Below are positions 1 to 8,793 of a stretch of DNA of 64,000 nt, piece by piece (position 1 is the first letter of the stretch; the number at the start of each line of letters is the position of its first letter). The position numbers and the translations under genes were made by a program. The DNA comes from a virus, in the IMG/VR virus record IMGVR_UViG_3300041964_000083, positions 1-64,000 of that record. One strand, given 5' to 3'. The notes below the pieces were generated by a model. It saw nothing but the letters and a program-made list of their open reading frames with translations. It was not told where the DNA came from and made no database searches.

Positions 1-2
1 CT

Positions 3-503
3 GATGATGGTGAGAGTGGATTTAAAAAAGCTAAAAGGCTCCAACCCGATCTCATCATCTCAGACGTTTTAATGCCCCGCATGAGTGGCTTTGAGCTAGC
101 CAAGGCAATTCGGCAAGAAGAAACGCTAGAACTAACACGATTTGTCTTCCTCACAGCCAAAGCTGAACCAGCGTCAATCCGAGAAGGAATGCGTTATGGG
201 GACGACTATCTAACTAAACCGTTCACTCGACTAGATTTGCTTGAGGTAATTGAAAATCAGCTACAGCGAGCAAAAGCAGTTGCAGAATTTAAAGCCAAAA
301 CCACCAAGGAAATTAAGCTGGAAATCGCTAAAAACTTTGGCGATCGCGTCGGCAACCTACTCAGTGGTGCATTTAACTGCTTCTACGAGCTATATGAAGC
401 AACAACACCCGATGAAAAGACTTTGGCGTACACGGATGGCAAACGAGTGCTAGTTGAATTACTAGCGATCTGGACAATTTACCAAAAGAAACCCAGAAAT
501 TAA
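3..503 (+). CDS. Response regulator receiver domain protein, 5' end outside window
   Basis: The reading frame is open from base 3, so the gene starts before the window. The visible part begins inside a CheY-like receiver domain. The phospho-acceptor aspartate lies in LIISDVLMP (Asp codon at 63-65), followed by the conserved Thr (FLTAK) and Lys (LTKPF) of the active site. After the receiver comes about 70 residues with no recognisable output domain, including a helical stretch and ending in LVELLAIWTIYQKKPRN. It is probably a single-domain or short-output two-component regulator. It may belong to the host replicon or to the element; the window does not show its kinase. Confidence 0.85.
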   Translation, partial: DDGESGFKKAKRLQPDLIISDVLMPRMSGFELAKAIRQEETLELTRFVFLTAKAEPASIREGMRYGDDYLTKPFTRLDLLEVIENQLQRAKAVAEFKAKTTKEIKLEIAKNFGDRVGNLLSGAFNCFYELYEATTPDEKTLAYTDGKRVLVELLAIWTIYQKKPRN

Positions 504-686
504 CTATTCCTTTTGATAGATGAATCACAATATTGACGTGACTAGGTACTATATAATACTCCGTATAAATACGTAGAAAACACCAGATATGAGATTTAGT
601 TAAAAAGGCATCTCCGTACAAACAAGGTTGTCTAAAATTAATAAGAAGCTGAAAATGCCTTGTTACAAACCTATTGTCTGTGTGAA

Positions 687-1220
687 ATGACCCCACAGGT
701 GCAAATATCGGAAGGGAAACCCGATCGTCAAGTTTTTTTTCAAGGCGCTATGCTTGATATTTATCAGGCTGAAAATCACCTATTTGGTTTTACATACTAC
801 AAATACATGGAATTTTGGGCGATTTTCAACGTAGACCCCATATACTTATCCGCTGAAGTTGCACTCCGATATGCAAAACTCTACGCAATTAAGGCAAATG
901 TAACAGAAGATACAAAATCAATAAAATTTGCCGTTGATTCTAAAACCGACGAAATATTGCACCAAAGTCCGCCAGCTAAAAAAACTTTTGGCAAAGCTCA
1001 AGGTTATGCCGCGCAAGAACTTTATCTAAACCATTGCGATCGCGCAACTATCCGAAAAAAAACACTCTTAACTGGCAAAACTTGTGATCAGGTTTTATTG
1101 CAAAGTCTAGATGGCAAGCAGCTTTACGGAACTATTGAGATAGAAGTAATGACAATAGATAGCAGTACGGTACTATCTATAGAAACGTTTACACTCGGTT
1201 TGGATTCCCGTTTTCACTGA
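687..1220 (+). CDS. Hypothetical protein
   Basis: I do not recognise this 177-residue protein. It is soluble in appearance, rich in aromatic residues near the start (FGFTYYKYMEFWAIF), with a lysine-rich middle and a beta-like C-terminus. I prefer the ATG at 687; a TTG at 660 in the same frame is possible. Its last 32 bases overlap the 3' end of the convergent regulator gene at 1189-2073. A 156-base gap before the start holds no clear gene. Confidence 0.55.
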   Translation: MTPQVQISEGKPDRQVFFQGAMLDIYQAENHLFGFTYYKYMEFWAIFNVDPIYLSAEVALRYAKLYAIKANVTEDTKSIKFAVDSKTDEILHQSPPAKKTFGKAQGYAAQELYLNHCDRATIRKKTLLTGKTCDQVLLQSLDGKQLYGTIEIEVMTIDSSTVLSIETFTLGLDSRFH

Positions 1221-2073
1221 GCGATCGCTTAAACGTTTCAACGCGATCTTTAAATGTTCGGTTTGTTAAACCCACGAGTTGGTCACCACGCCAACCTGTG
1301 GGTTCAAAGCATATCACAGCCATAGCGTTCCACTCAGGCGTAAACAAACGATGCCCGTAAGTTTCACCAATCGTACCTTCTGCTGCGGCTTCAACAGCCA
1401 AAATGCTATACGTTCCTAGATGTACGCCCTGCCGCTCTGCAATCTCGTCTAAATCAAGATTTTCATTTGCTATGCGACTATGTTTCTCTTGTGATGCAAT
1501 TAATAAAATCCGCAGACGTTTAGCCATATGAGGGGATAAGCCTTCCCCTATAGAACTAGCCATCAACCTATCCTCGCCATCTAATACATTAGTAGTAGAG
1601 GATACAGCATGAAATCGCTTGCTATTCTTCTGTGAAGAAAAATTTCCCACTTCTAAGGCGCGATCGCGCAACAAAAGTGCTAAAACCGTGTCTTTTTCTC
1701 TTTCGTCTAATGAATGAAATATATTGTAAACTTCGTCAGGTGTAGAAGCTTTAGGTTTTATGGACAGCAAGTCTCTAAGAGAGATAACGCCTGTTAGGTA
1801 ATCAGATAAGTCCTGCTCTTTGACTTTCAGTAGATTTTTAGCGATAGATCTCAAGTTACCCGGCTGCGGCATTGAAGCGCCATCTCGCCACTCATAGAAG
1901 GTTTTGCGCGATACTCCGATGCATTTAGCAATATCTTCCACCCGCATCGGTGGGCGAACAACCTTCCCTTCTATTCCACCAAGTTGAATGGTTTTAAATA
2001 GGTTACTCAGTCGCTGAAGATTATTATCCGAAGTTTCTATCTGCACTTTGCGTCGAGCCACAGCTATATTCAT
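1189..2073 (-). CDS. HTH transcriptional regulator, candidate phage/plasmid repressor
   Basis: A 294-residue protein. An N-terminal helix-turn-helix is visible around residues 43-80 (VEDIAKCIGVSRKTFYEWRD, then PGNLRSIAKNL), typical of Xre/Cro-type DNA binding. The rest is a long uncharacterised region with an acidic, helical middle; no peptidase motif such as that of LexA/CI is evident. It is transcribed away from the early operon starting at 2330, and the gap between them has inverted repeats. This is the standard position of a lysogeny or copy-control repressor. The role is inferred from HTH plus position; the exact family is not identified. Confidence 0.7.
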   Translation of the reverse strand: MNIAVARRKVQIETSDNNLQRLSNLFKTIQLGGIEGKVVRPPMRVEDIAKCIGVSRKTFYEWRDGASMPQPGNLRSIAKNLLKVKEQDLSDYLTGVISLRDLLSIKPKASTPDEVYNIFHSLDEREKDTVLALLLRDRALEVGNFSSQKNSKRFHAVSSTTNVLDGEDRLMASSIGEGLSPHMAKRLRILLIASQEKHSRIANENLDLDEIAERQGVHLGTYSILAVEAAAEGTIGETYGHRLFTPEWNAMAVICFEPTGWRGDQLVGLTNRTFKDRVETFKRSLSENGNPNRV

Positions 2074-2144
2074 TTATTGTACCAAACACATATATATCTA
2101 CACGTTTTGATGGTACGGCATCGCTCAGTAGTTGCAACAATTTT

Positions 2145-2180
2145 GTTACCTCTGTGACGAGCAAATATCACAAAGGTAAC
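2145..2180. promoter_or_regulatory. Inverted repeat in divergent control region, operator candidate
   Basis: Two 13-base arms (2145-2157 GTTACCTCTGTGA and 2168-2180 TCACAAAGGTAAC) are inverted with 12 of 13 positions paired and a 10-base spacer. That spacing puts the arms about two helical turns apart centre to centre, as expected for a dimeric HTH repressor. It lies between the regulator (start 2073) and the operon at 2330. TGGTAC also occurs in both orientations nearby (about 2079 and 2111). A 25-codon ORF at 2222-2299 follows but is too short to support as a gene. Confidence 0.5.
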
Positions 2181-2329
2181 GTACAATTTTGAAGTAAGTT
2201 TAAATCTACCAAACGCCTACTATGGCGCAGTTTTTGCGCGGGAATGACTTAAAGGTATTGAGGTTTATTGCCTCACATCCTCAAGTTCAAGCCCGATAGA
2301 GCATCAAACAACACACAACACATTGTAGC

Positions 2330-2785
2330 ATGACCACTACAACATCAAAATACGTAGCAGAACTACTTAACCCAGAGTCGTTTGAAGGGTTATTAGAACG
2401 GTTACTTAAGCGCGACCCAGAATTTATCAAAAGAAATTGGGATTCAGGTACATACCAGATTCGGTTAAACGACTATTGGATGGTGGTTTCTGGCAACAAT
2501 CCAGACGATTTTGATTTCATGCGCTTAGACCGTGCAATCCGATCGCGCATTAATGAAAGAGGCTGGAAATACGGGCTAGGAATAATGTCGGGCGTGGCTT
2601 TAAATAGTCAATTAGCACGTATCTATATCCCTGGAAACGATGATTTAAATCCAATGATGCCAAGAGCTTTATGGATATGGGAGAGCCATAGCACAGAAGA
2701 TGCGATCGCACTCCTTAGGGCCTACGTAAAAGCAGTAGAAACAATATCGGAATCAAAAAATGCTGATACAACAGAAGCAGCATAA
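2330..2785 (+). CDS. Hypothetical protein, first gene of early operon
   Basis: A 151-residue soluble protein I cannot assign. It has a basic-aromatic N-terminal half (RDPEFIKRNWDSGTYQIRL) and an acidic C-terminus. It begins after the divergent control region and overlaps the thymidylate synthase start by 26 bases, so the two are probably co-transcribed and translationally linked. Confidence 0.6.
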   Translation: MTTTTSKYVAELLNPESFEGLLERLLKRDPEFIKRNWDSGTYQIRLNDYWMVVSGNNPDDFDFMRLDRAIRSRINERGWKYGLGIMSGVALNSQLARIYIPGNDDLNPMMPRALWIWESHSTEDAIALLRAYVKAVETISESKNADTTEAA

Positions 2786-4169
2786 GTACACCGCACTCCA
2801 TAAACCCAACCAGCTTATTTATGGTACGGGAACGGTTGTGGTTGTGACAGGTTGGACGCCTAAAGAACGGGTAGCGAAGTTGCTCAAACCAGAGCAGTAT
2901 GCTGTAATCGGTAACCTTTACTCACCTGCGGGTGTTGACTTAATTGTTCGCAATGTCCTTAACAATCCCCATGTCACAGGATTGCTAATTATTGACGCCA
3001 CTCAGCAGGATAAAGCATCAGGGGCGATAGAAGCGTTGATTCAGTTCCTTGCGGGTGCAGAAAATGTTGGAAACGATATTGCACCTTCAGACATTGAGCG
3101 TGTACAGAGAATGCGATGGACAGCTCTTTTTGGTTTAGACCGCTCACAACTACGCGATCGCATAGACTTACTAGAAAATAACAAACCCCTTGGTGGGGAA
3201 CCCAAGGTTTGCCCAATCCCTGAAATTAAAAGCAATATCGTTCCTAGTCCTTTGTATGGACATCGGGTGGAAGGAGCGACAATTGCCGAGACTTGGGTAA
3301 AAATATTGCATCGTATCCGTACTGGTGGCGTGCTACGACCAACAGGTTATGACGGGCAATGGCAAGAGCTGATTGATTTGATGGCTGTGGTTACAGATGA
3401 ACCGGAGGAGTTTTATTTTCCCGAACCAAACTACTTACCCTGCGATCGCGAGTTCATAAAAAACTACATTCCATCAATTCTTGAAGATGCACCCTATATA
3501 CAAGGAGTAAAGTACACATACGGACAACGGTTGCGATCGCATTTTGGCTACGACCAAGTTGAGCAGGTCGTGCAGAAATTAGCAGGTGAGATCGACGCCG
3601 CTAGTGCCGTTATGAGTTTATGGGATGCGGCTGATCATGAACGGGGTGGCAGTCCTTGCTTAAATCAAGTTTGGGTGCGAGTGGTTAATGGTGAATTATC
3701 CCTGACTGCCGTATTGCGCTCAAACGATATGTTTAACGCTTGGGCATCCAATGCTTTTGGTCTAAGAGCACTACAGATGCACATCCGAGAGCGTATCGAG
3801 TGTGAAACCAATCAAACGTTCACGCTTGGTCCACTCATCACCCTCTCTCAATCCGCGCATTTATACGACCATTCATTTGCATACGCCGATGAAGTGGTGC
3901 AAGAGTACTACGGCAAGGCTCCAAAAACATACTCAGACCCTGTGGGGAACTACCTAATTGAAGTGGTGGAAAACCAAATCAAAGTTTCTCGAATGGACGC
4001 GACAGGTAACACGGTGCGGGAATACGTTGGGCGAAATGTTGCGGCGTTGCAAGATGCGATCGCACTTGATGCTCCAGCCATGCAGGTTCAACACGCCATG
4101 TATTTAGGCTCTCAACTTGACAAAGCTTGGAATGCATTGCGATACAACGAAAAATTCATACAGGGGTAA
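2760..4169 (+). CDS. Thymidylate synthase (ThyA-type catalytic domain with extra N-terminal domain)
   Basis: This enzyme would make dTMP from dUMP with methylene-tetrahydrofolate, for phage DNA synthesis. The catalytic domain is in the C-terminal half. The nucleophile is Cys300 in SPCLNQVWVRVVNGELSL, followed by the conserved RSNDMFNAWASNAFGLRALQ region, which holds the Arg and Asn residues of the ThyA fold. The first ~170 residues form a separate alpha/beta domain (VVVVTGWTPKERVAKLLKPE) resembling the DUF4346-type domain attached to thymidylate synthases in cyanobacteria and archaea. At 469 residues it is far longer than E. coli ThyA (264). It sits directly upstream of ribonucleotide reductase genes, forming a deoxynucleotide supply block. 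Confidence 0.85.
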   Translation: MLIQQKQHKYTALHKPNQLIYGTGTVVVVTGWTPKERVAKLLKPEQYAVIGNLYSPAGVDLIVRNVLNNPHVTGLLIIDATQQDKASGAIEALIQFLAGAENVGNDIAPSDIERVQRMRWTALFGLDRSQLRDRIDLLENNKPLGGEPKVCPIPEIKSNIVPSPLYGHRVEGATIAETWVKILHRIRTGGVLRPTGYDGQWQELIDLMAVVTDEPEEFYFPEPNYLPCDREFIKNYIPSILEDAPYIQGVKYTYGQRLRSHFGYDQVEQVVQKLAGEIDAASAVMSLWDAADHERGGSPCLNQVWVRVVNGELSLTAVLRSNDMFNAWASNAFGLRALQMHIRERIECETNQTFTLGPLITLSQSAHLYDHSFAYADEVVQEYYGKAPKTYSDPVGNYLIEVVENQIKVSRMDATGNTVREYVGRNVAALQDAIALDAPAMQVQHAMYLGSQLDKAWNALRYNEKFIQG

Positions 4170-4171
4170 AT

Positions 4172-4441
4172 ATGCAAGTTGAATTCACAAACCTTATCAG
4201 AGCTGTCTGTGACGATGATGTTCACGCAATAACTAAAGCAACAAACGATATTTTTGACGCAAATTATTTAACGCATGGTGATTGCATGGAAGGACACCAA
4301 GAAGCAAAAAAAGACTTACAAGACATTAAGGCTGGATTAATAGAAGCTGGACTGACCGAAGAAGCTGATTCTTTCAGACGCACTCTTGATGGACAAATGG
4401 ATATTCGTTTAGACAGTGGCGGTTACAACAAACGCTATTGA
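4172..4441 (+). CDS. Small hypothetical protein
   Basis: An 89-residue acidic, helical protein with no known motif. I chose the ATG at 4172 because it follows the previous stop by two bases and has a purine-rich AGGGG before it. An upstream in-frame ATG at 4127 would overlap the thymidylate synthase gene by 43 bases. It lies between thymidylate synthase and ribonucleotide reductase. Confidence 0.55.
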   Translation: MQVEFTNLIRAVCDDDVHAITKATNDIFDANYLTHGDCMEGHQEAKKDLQDIKAGLIEAGLTEEADSFRRTLDGQMDIRLDSGGYNKRY

Positions 4442-4480
4442 CATTACTGTCCATCTAGTTCATGTAAAAGGTTAAAAACA

Positions 4481-5836
4481 TTGATACAAGTTCCGAAATA
4501 CTTAAGCGTCACGGGACGCATTGAAGATTGGTTGAAGAATCCAGAAAGTAGACTTCCTGTATCTTGCACTGTACTTGAAGTTAAAGACTCGATGGAAGGT
4601 CGAGACGGAATTGAAGATAGCTGGTTATTTACTAGCAAAGCACTACGCTATGCCGCAGGAGTTGCACTGGAGCTATCCAACATCCGACCCAAAGGGTTAA
4701 GTAATGGTCGGGGACTTGTCGCATCGGGTCCTGTAAGTTTCTGTCAGATGTATTCTAAGCTCAACGAAATACTGCGTCGGGGTGGAATATATAAAAATGG
4801 CGCTATCACCACTTACCTTGACTACCTCCACCCAGATGCTGCCGAATACCTCAATGCCACACGCAATGAGTTGCCGTGGGTGAAGAGAGCATTGTATGTT
4901 GACAAAGATTTTTTAACATCGCCCTTGTTTCCGGTCATTAAAGCCAAAGTTGACGATGGGACGGTGTGGTTGGCTAAAAAAAAGTGGGATAAAAACGGTA
5001 ATCGCCTATTCTCCCAAGTTTGTTTAGAAATACTACTGCGATCTCGTGGTACGTGCCTACTCGTCCACGTAAATTTAGGAAAAACACCCATCTCGAAAAT
5101 TCCAGAAGCGTTTAAAACAGGGATGCAGTTTTTATGTGAGATTCATAGTCGAACCGGTGTTGGTGAATCTGGCATTTACCTTTCACCTGAAGAAGACCGT
5201 CAGGTGGGATTGGGTGTACTGGGTCTTGCCAATTTACTAGCCATTGAAGGTGTATCTTACATTGAGTTAGTTGAAGCGATGGAGCAAGTTCTGTCTCCAC
5301 ACCATCACGCCTACACTGGAACAAAAACTGAAGAAATTGCCTTTGCGCTATTTGAAGGGTTCTATCAAGCCGCCAATGTTGCGCGATTTTATGGAATGGA
5401 ACGCGCCTTTACAATCGCGCCAACCGCCAGTTGTTCCTATCGATACCGAGACAGAGAAGGCTACACCACCGCGCCAGAGATTTCCCCTCCCAACTGCCAT
5501 CCGGTTACCAAAGAGGTAGACCGTGACTCCGGTACGTTTGGCGTGATGACGTACCAGTACCACCCTGACACCGAAACAGCCGCATCTGTTGAATGGGATA
5601 CCCAATGGCGGTTACTTAATGTGTGGCAGCGCTATATGGAAAGTACAGGATTGGCGCACTCCATCAGTGCCAATATCTGGGATAAGCAACCTGTTGATGA
5701 TAATTTTCTAAGCGATTGGTGGGAATCAGACCTTGTTACCACCTATTACCGATTAGTCACACAGCAAGCCGCTGTGGACAAAAGTACGGTTTGGAATCAG
5801 TGCGACGAAAACGTTTGTATAGCCTGTGCAGAGTGA
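4481..5836 (+). CDS. Ribonucleotide reductase alpha subunit, very short cyanophage type
   Basis: It reduces ribonucleotides to deoxyribonucleotides together with the beta subunit encoded next. Visible motifs: Cys88 in SFCQMYSKLN as a candidate redox partner; Cys181-x-Glu183 (QVCLEI), matching the active-site C-x-E; Cys192 in GTCLLVHVNLG, matching the second active-site cysteine; and C-terminal Cys441, Cys446 and Cys449 (CDENVCIACAE) as the disulfide-reloading tail. At 451 residues it is much shorter than the usual 700-1000, with no ATP-cone region. Cyanophages are known to encode such minimal class I alpha subunits related to class II enzymes. The start is a TTG at 4481. Cofactor class is inferred from the adjacent beta gene. 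Confidence 0.8.
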   Translation: MIQVPKYLSVTGRIEDWLKNPESRLPVSCTVLEVKDSMEGRDGIEDSWLFTSKALRYAAGVALELSNIRPKGLSNGRGLVASGPVSFCQMYSKLNEILRRGGIYKNGAITTYLDYLHPDAAEYLNATRNELPWVKRALYVDKDFLTSPLFPVIKAKVDDGTVWLAKKKWDKNGNRLFSQVCLEILLRSRGTCLLVHVNLGKTPISKIPEAFKTGMQFLCEIHSRTGVGESGIYLSPEEDRQVGLGVLGLANLLAIEGVSYIELVEAMEQVLSPHHHAYTGTKTEEIAFALFEGFYQAANVARFYGMERAFTIAPTASCSYRYRDREGYTTAPEISPPNCHPVTKEVDRDSGTFGVMTYQYHPDTETAASVEWDTQWRLLNVWQRYMESTGLAHSISANIWDKQPVDDNFLSDWWESDLVTTYYRLVTQQAAVDKSTVWNQCDENVCIACAE

Positions 5837-5843
5837 TAAAGAG

Positions 5844-6566
5844 ATGTCAGTTTACAGTAATTTAGCAGCAAAAAAGCGGTTATGGTCCCCGACGATGGGC
5901 GACAAACAGCCAGTGATGCCAGGTAGTGAGGGCACAATCGGTCGGTGTTTGGCACTGCGGGTGTTGGAGATTCCTGTGGGAAATTGGGTAATCGACACCG
6001 AAGCCCAAGAATTAGGCAAACTACACCCGGATGCGATCGCGCTTCTTAAGTCCAATGCCGAGGATGAAATAAAACACGATAGGTTGCTCGAAATGGCGGC
6101 AACAACCTACCAATTAACCACACCTACAGATCAAGAAGAGGCGTATGCGATCGCTTCAGAATGGTTAGTACACCCAGACCATCCCATCGTCAAAGCATAC
6201 GTGTTGGAGAATGCCATTTTCTTCGTTATCCTGCCAATACTCCGTCGATTCGGTGGACAAGGGTTAAGAAACGCGGCATTTGATATCAGTTCAGACGAAA
6301 GCATCCACGCGCCATGTAATCGCTTAGTAGCACAGGAATTGAAGTACAGTTTTAGCCAAAGTTTAGATGCTTTGCGCGATCGCACCGTCCGATTTTTGGT
6401 ACGTGACCTCAACGCACAAGGAAAACTCGGTTTACCTCAAGTTTGGATAGACGCCTCAGAAAACCTTCTACACAAAGGGTTTGCCCCGCAACTCGAAGAA
6501 ACCAAAAACTACATCATGCCCGCATTCTTCGAGTCCCATGCCGCCGACTTACCTCAATATTCATAA
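5844..6566 (+). CDS. Ribonucleotide reductase beta subunit-like ferritin-fold protein
   Basis: A 240-residue ferritin-like protein expected to hold the dimetal/radical centre for the alpha subunit just upstream. Two ExxH metal motifs are visible (EDEIKHD and SDESIHAP) with another Glu in the helix LENAIFFVI, the usual layout of class I beta subunits. No tyrosine sits at an obviously conserved radical position, so a metal-only or otherwise modified cofactor is possible. ATG 5844 is preferred over GTG 5826, which would overlap the alpha gene. At 240 residues it is short for NrdB (320-375), matching its short partner. Confidence 0.75.
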   Translation: MSVYSNLAAKKRLWSPTMGDKQPVMPGSEGTIGRCLALRVLEIPVGNWVIDTEAQELGKLHPDAIALLKSNAEDEIKHDRLLEMAATTYQLTTPTDQEEAYAIASEWLVHPDHPIVKAYVLENAIFFVILPILRRFGGQGLRNAAFDISSDESIHAPCNRLVAQELKYSFSQSLDALRDRTVRFLVRDLNAQGKLGLPQVWIDASENLLHKGFAPQLEETKNYIMPAFFESHAADLPQYS

Positions 6567-6569
6567 GCC

Positions 6570-7028
6570 ATGCTACTCAAATATATCCATCAACTTAGTG
6601 AATTTCTTGCTCGAAAAGACAGGAAGCGTACCATTTTGGATAGAGAAGAGAAAAGCGTCTACCTAGAGCGCTATTACCTACTTTGGGGTAGCAATCAAGG
6701 TGACTATACTCGTCCAAAGTGGTGTCCTATCAATGTCATGCTGCACCACCTATGTCGTTCAGACGAAGACGAACTACATGACCACCCTTGGTGGAACTGT
6801 AGCTTAATTCTGACAGGCGGCTATTGGGAAACCACACCCAAAGGGCGGTTCTGGCGTCCTCCTGGAACCATCTTATTTAGACGAGCTATATCCCAACATC
6901 GATTAGAGATTGACCCAGCTAAAGGCGAAGTGTGCACTTTGTTCGCGATCGGTCCACGCATCCGCGATTGGGGATTTATCGCATCTGGTCGTTGGGTGCA
7001 ATGGCAGCAACACCTTACTCAGAAATGA
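6570..7028 (+). CDS. Cupin-fold protein
   Basis: A 152-residue protein with a cupin-like core. EDELHDHPWW resembles the metal-binding HxH of the first cupin motif; TGGYWE and a following proline/glycine turn (RPPGTILFRR), then HRLEI, resemble the second. The substrate is unknown. It begins four bases after the reductase beta gene and belongs to the same operon. Confidence 0.6.
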   Translation: MLLKYIHQLSEFLARKDRKRTILDREEKSVYLERYYLLWGSNQGDYTRPKWCPINVMLHHLCRSDEDELHDHPWWNCSLILTGGYWETTPKGRFWRPPGTILFRRAISQHRLEIDPAKGEVCTLFAIGPRIRDWGFIASGRWVQWQQHLTQK

Positions 7029-7073
7029 CATCGTTTCGATGTCATTTAACATTTCGCAACAAAGGGAGAAATT

Positions 7074-7373
7074 GTGGCTGAAACTTGGAAAGCTGTCAAT
7101 CACGCTTACTTCAGTCTATCGGAGGAAGGGCGCGAAAAAGTGAAAGAGGTTGCGATCGCGTACATCGCTCACCTTCCCGAACGTTGCCCTAATCCAAAAC
7201 TCTTCAACGTTACTTGTCCAAATCCGATGTGTGCGTCACTTCTTCCGATACTTGAAACAGAACAAGGTGAAAGTATCTGTAGCTGCCGTAGTTACAATGT
7301 CTGGGTTGCGTGGAGAAACAATAAACCCATTGTGGGGTTGCTTAGTCCTGTTATTCACGACGAAGAAACATGA
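7074..7373 (+). CDS. Small cysteine-containing protein, possible zinc ribbon
   Basis: A 99-residue protein starting at GTG 7074 after AAGGGAG. Cysteines are clustered: CPNP, then TCPNPMC, then ICSC, consistent with a small zinc-binding fold, but I do not recognise the family. Its stop overlaps the start of the HNH nuclease gene by four bases. Confidence 0.55.
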   Translation: MAETWKAVNHAYFSLSEEGREKVKEVAIAYIAHLPERCPNPKLFNVTCPNPMCASLLPILETEQGESICSCRSYNVWVAWRNNKPIVGLLSPVIHDEET

Positions 7374-7852
7374 CACAGCTAAGTTTAGACTTTGCGCGAT
7401 CGCCTATCCCCAACTATCCAAAGTACACGATTGACCGCAACGGAACAGTTTACGGAATTAGCGGAAAGCCTTTAATCGGTGACACAACAGATGGCTACCG
7501 CAAAGTGAAGCTTGGTAATAAGTGGGAGTACGTCCACCGATTAGTTCTCCTAACCTTTGTTGGGGAATGCCCGCTAGGGTTTCAAGCGTGTCATAGGAAT
7601 AGCGATCGCACGGACAATCGACTCTCAAATTTGGTTTGGGGTACTCGCAAACGAAATGCTAACGACAGGAAGAAAATAGGAAACTACACCTGCAAAGGGT
7701 TGTCAGCAACGGAAAAACAACGCGCTCAGTACTTGTATGAGCAAGGCTACTCATATCAACAACTAATGAAGGAATTTGATGTAGATGGTCGCACATTGCG
7801 TAGATACGGAAAGCGTTACAACTGGCAACGACAAGCCACAGAAGCCGCTTAA
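7370..7852 (+). CDS. HNH homing-type endonuclease with C-terminal HTH
   Basis: A 160-residue protein. The N-terminal NUMOD4-like region (NYPKYTIDRNGTVYGISGK) is followed by an HNH core (YVHRLVLLTFVGECP, CHRNSDRTDNRLSNLVWGT). Residues ~108-150 look like a resolvase-type helix-turn-helix (SYQQLMKEFDVDGRTLRRYG). This layout is common in free-standing phage HNH nucleases. It is not inside an obvious intron; it overlaps genes on both sides, so it may be a moron or a freestanding homing gene. Confidence 0.8.
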   Translation: MTQLSLDFARSPIPNYPKYTIDRNGTVYGISGKPLIGDTTDGYRKVKLGNKWEYVHRLVLLTFVGECPLGFQACHRNSDRTDNRLSNLVWGTRKRNANDRKKIGNYTCKGLSATEKQRAQYLYEQGYSYQQLMKEFDVDGRTLRRYGKRYNWQRQATEAA

Positions 7853-8081
7853 AGCCAACAAAAGAGCAAGACTCGTTCGTCACATCGAAAAGCACCCACG
7901 ATTGTCACCAGGTCAAAAAGAGCAGGCGCTGTACTTTCTGTTGTCGCCTAGCTATTCAAAAGACGGATACGCGATCGCAAAACGATACTGCCAACTTTGC
8001 CTCAACCCCAAATACACCACTCGTGGCACGGCTTGGCATGGGGAAAAGATGAAAGACAAGCATCCAGGTCTTTGGATTTGA
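7785..8081 (+). CDS. Small basic hypothetical protein with CxxC
   Basis: A 98-residue basic protein (RARLVRHIEKHPRLSPGQKEQ, then CQLCLNPKY). The only in-frame ATG is at 7785, 68 bases inside the HNH gene; a non-standard start further in is possible. Its TGA stop at 8079-8081 is supplied by a dispersed palindromic repeat. Confidence 0.45.
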   Translation: MVAHCVDTESVTTGNDKPQKPLKANKRARLVRHIEKHPRLSPGQKEQALYFLLSPSYSKDGYAIAKRYCQLCLNPKYTTRGTAWHGEKMKDKHPGLWI

Positions 8082-8098
8082 CAACTAAACGTTGTCAA
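8078..8098. repeat. Dispersed palindrome, copy 1
   Basis: TTGACAAC, spacer TAAAC, GTTGTCAA: perfect 8-bp arms. First of ten copies of this family in the window. It provides the stop codon of the gene ending at 8081 and could act as a hairpin in the 3' UTR. Confidence 0.8.
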
Positions 8099-8201
8099 CT
8101 GGATTTCAACTTCTTGAGTTTTGGTTCAAGGGATTGGTAGAATTTCCGTCGTCTGCAATGTCACGAAAGTAACATAAAGCTATTTCATTTGAAAAAAAAC
8201 A

Positions 8202-8663
8202 ATGAGTGAAACAATGCTAATCCACAAAATCAAAATCACCAAAGTAGGCGTCAGCTTAACCTACGACGACCCCACATTCTCAGCCGAACCGGATGGGGTG
8301 GCGCGGGAAGGAAAGGGGGATGCACGCCCAAGCTTCTACAAGGCAATGAACGCGCTGATCGATGATGTTATTAACCTCTGTCTCCTCGATGCTGATGGTT
8401 GGGAGGACGCCGAAGTTACAGGTGTTACATTGAAACATCTTGAAGGGGATATCGGTTGCGTCATCACCGCTCAAAACAAATCTGAGCGAGTATCATCACC
8501 CATCATCATCAACACGCCATACCTCGACCCATCGTTAGTCTCCAAAGAGTTAAGAGTGAAATTGGAAACTATACAAGACGAAGCAAGGGATTATTTAGCG
8601 GGCAAACGCGCTCAAGCTAGTTTGTTTGATTCTGAACCTGTTCAGGAATTGAGTTTGGTTTGA
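8202..8663 (+). CDS. Hypothetical protein
   Basis: A 153-residue, probably soluble protein. It has a beta-rich N-terminus (IKITKVGVSLTYDD), a helical middle and an acidic C-terminal tail. Family not recognised. The stop codon lies inside palindrome copy 2. The preceding 120 bases contain palindrome copy 1 and an A-rich stretch before the ATG. Confidence 0.55.
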   Translation: MSETMLIHKIKITKVGVSLTYDDPTFSAEPDGVAREGKGDARPSFYKAMNALIDDVINLCLLDADGWEDAEVTGVTLKHLEGDIGCVITAQNKSERVSSPIIINTPYLDPSLVSKELRVKLETIQDEARDYLAGKRAQASLFDSEPVQELSLV

Positions 8664-8679
8664 CAACGATTAGTTGTCA
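8660..8679. repeat. Dispersed palindrome, copy 2
   Basis: TTGACAAC, spacer GATTA, GTTGTCA, with the outermost pair broken. It contains the TGA stop of the upstream gene. Confidence 0.8.
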
Positions 8680-8793
8680 TTGAGATTAAAAAGGAGCAGA
8701 TTCGGTTTGCTCCTTTGCTTTCAAAAATTCCTAGGTACACACTCGTTAGTCTACACGTTGTTGTTTTAATTGTGCGATCGCGTTACTTTAGCC

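Noticed and set aside
2222-2299. 25-codon ORF MAQFLRGNDLKVLRFI...
   Set aside because: Too short, no ribosome-binding site, and inside a control region; may be chance.
4127-4171. Upstream ATG of the small gene at 4172
   Set aside because: It would overlap thymidylate synthase by 43 bases and has no ribosome-binding site; ATG 4172 is better placed.
8770-8793. TTG start of the RNase HII gene
   Set aside because: The added residues are encoded by a HIP1 site and are not part of the family; ATG 8794 fits.
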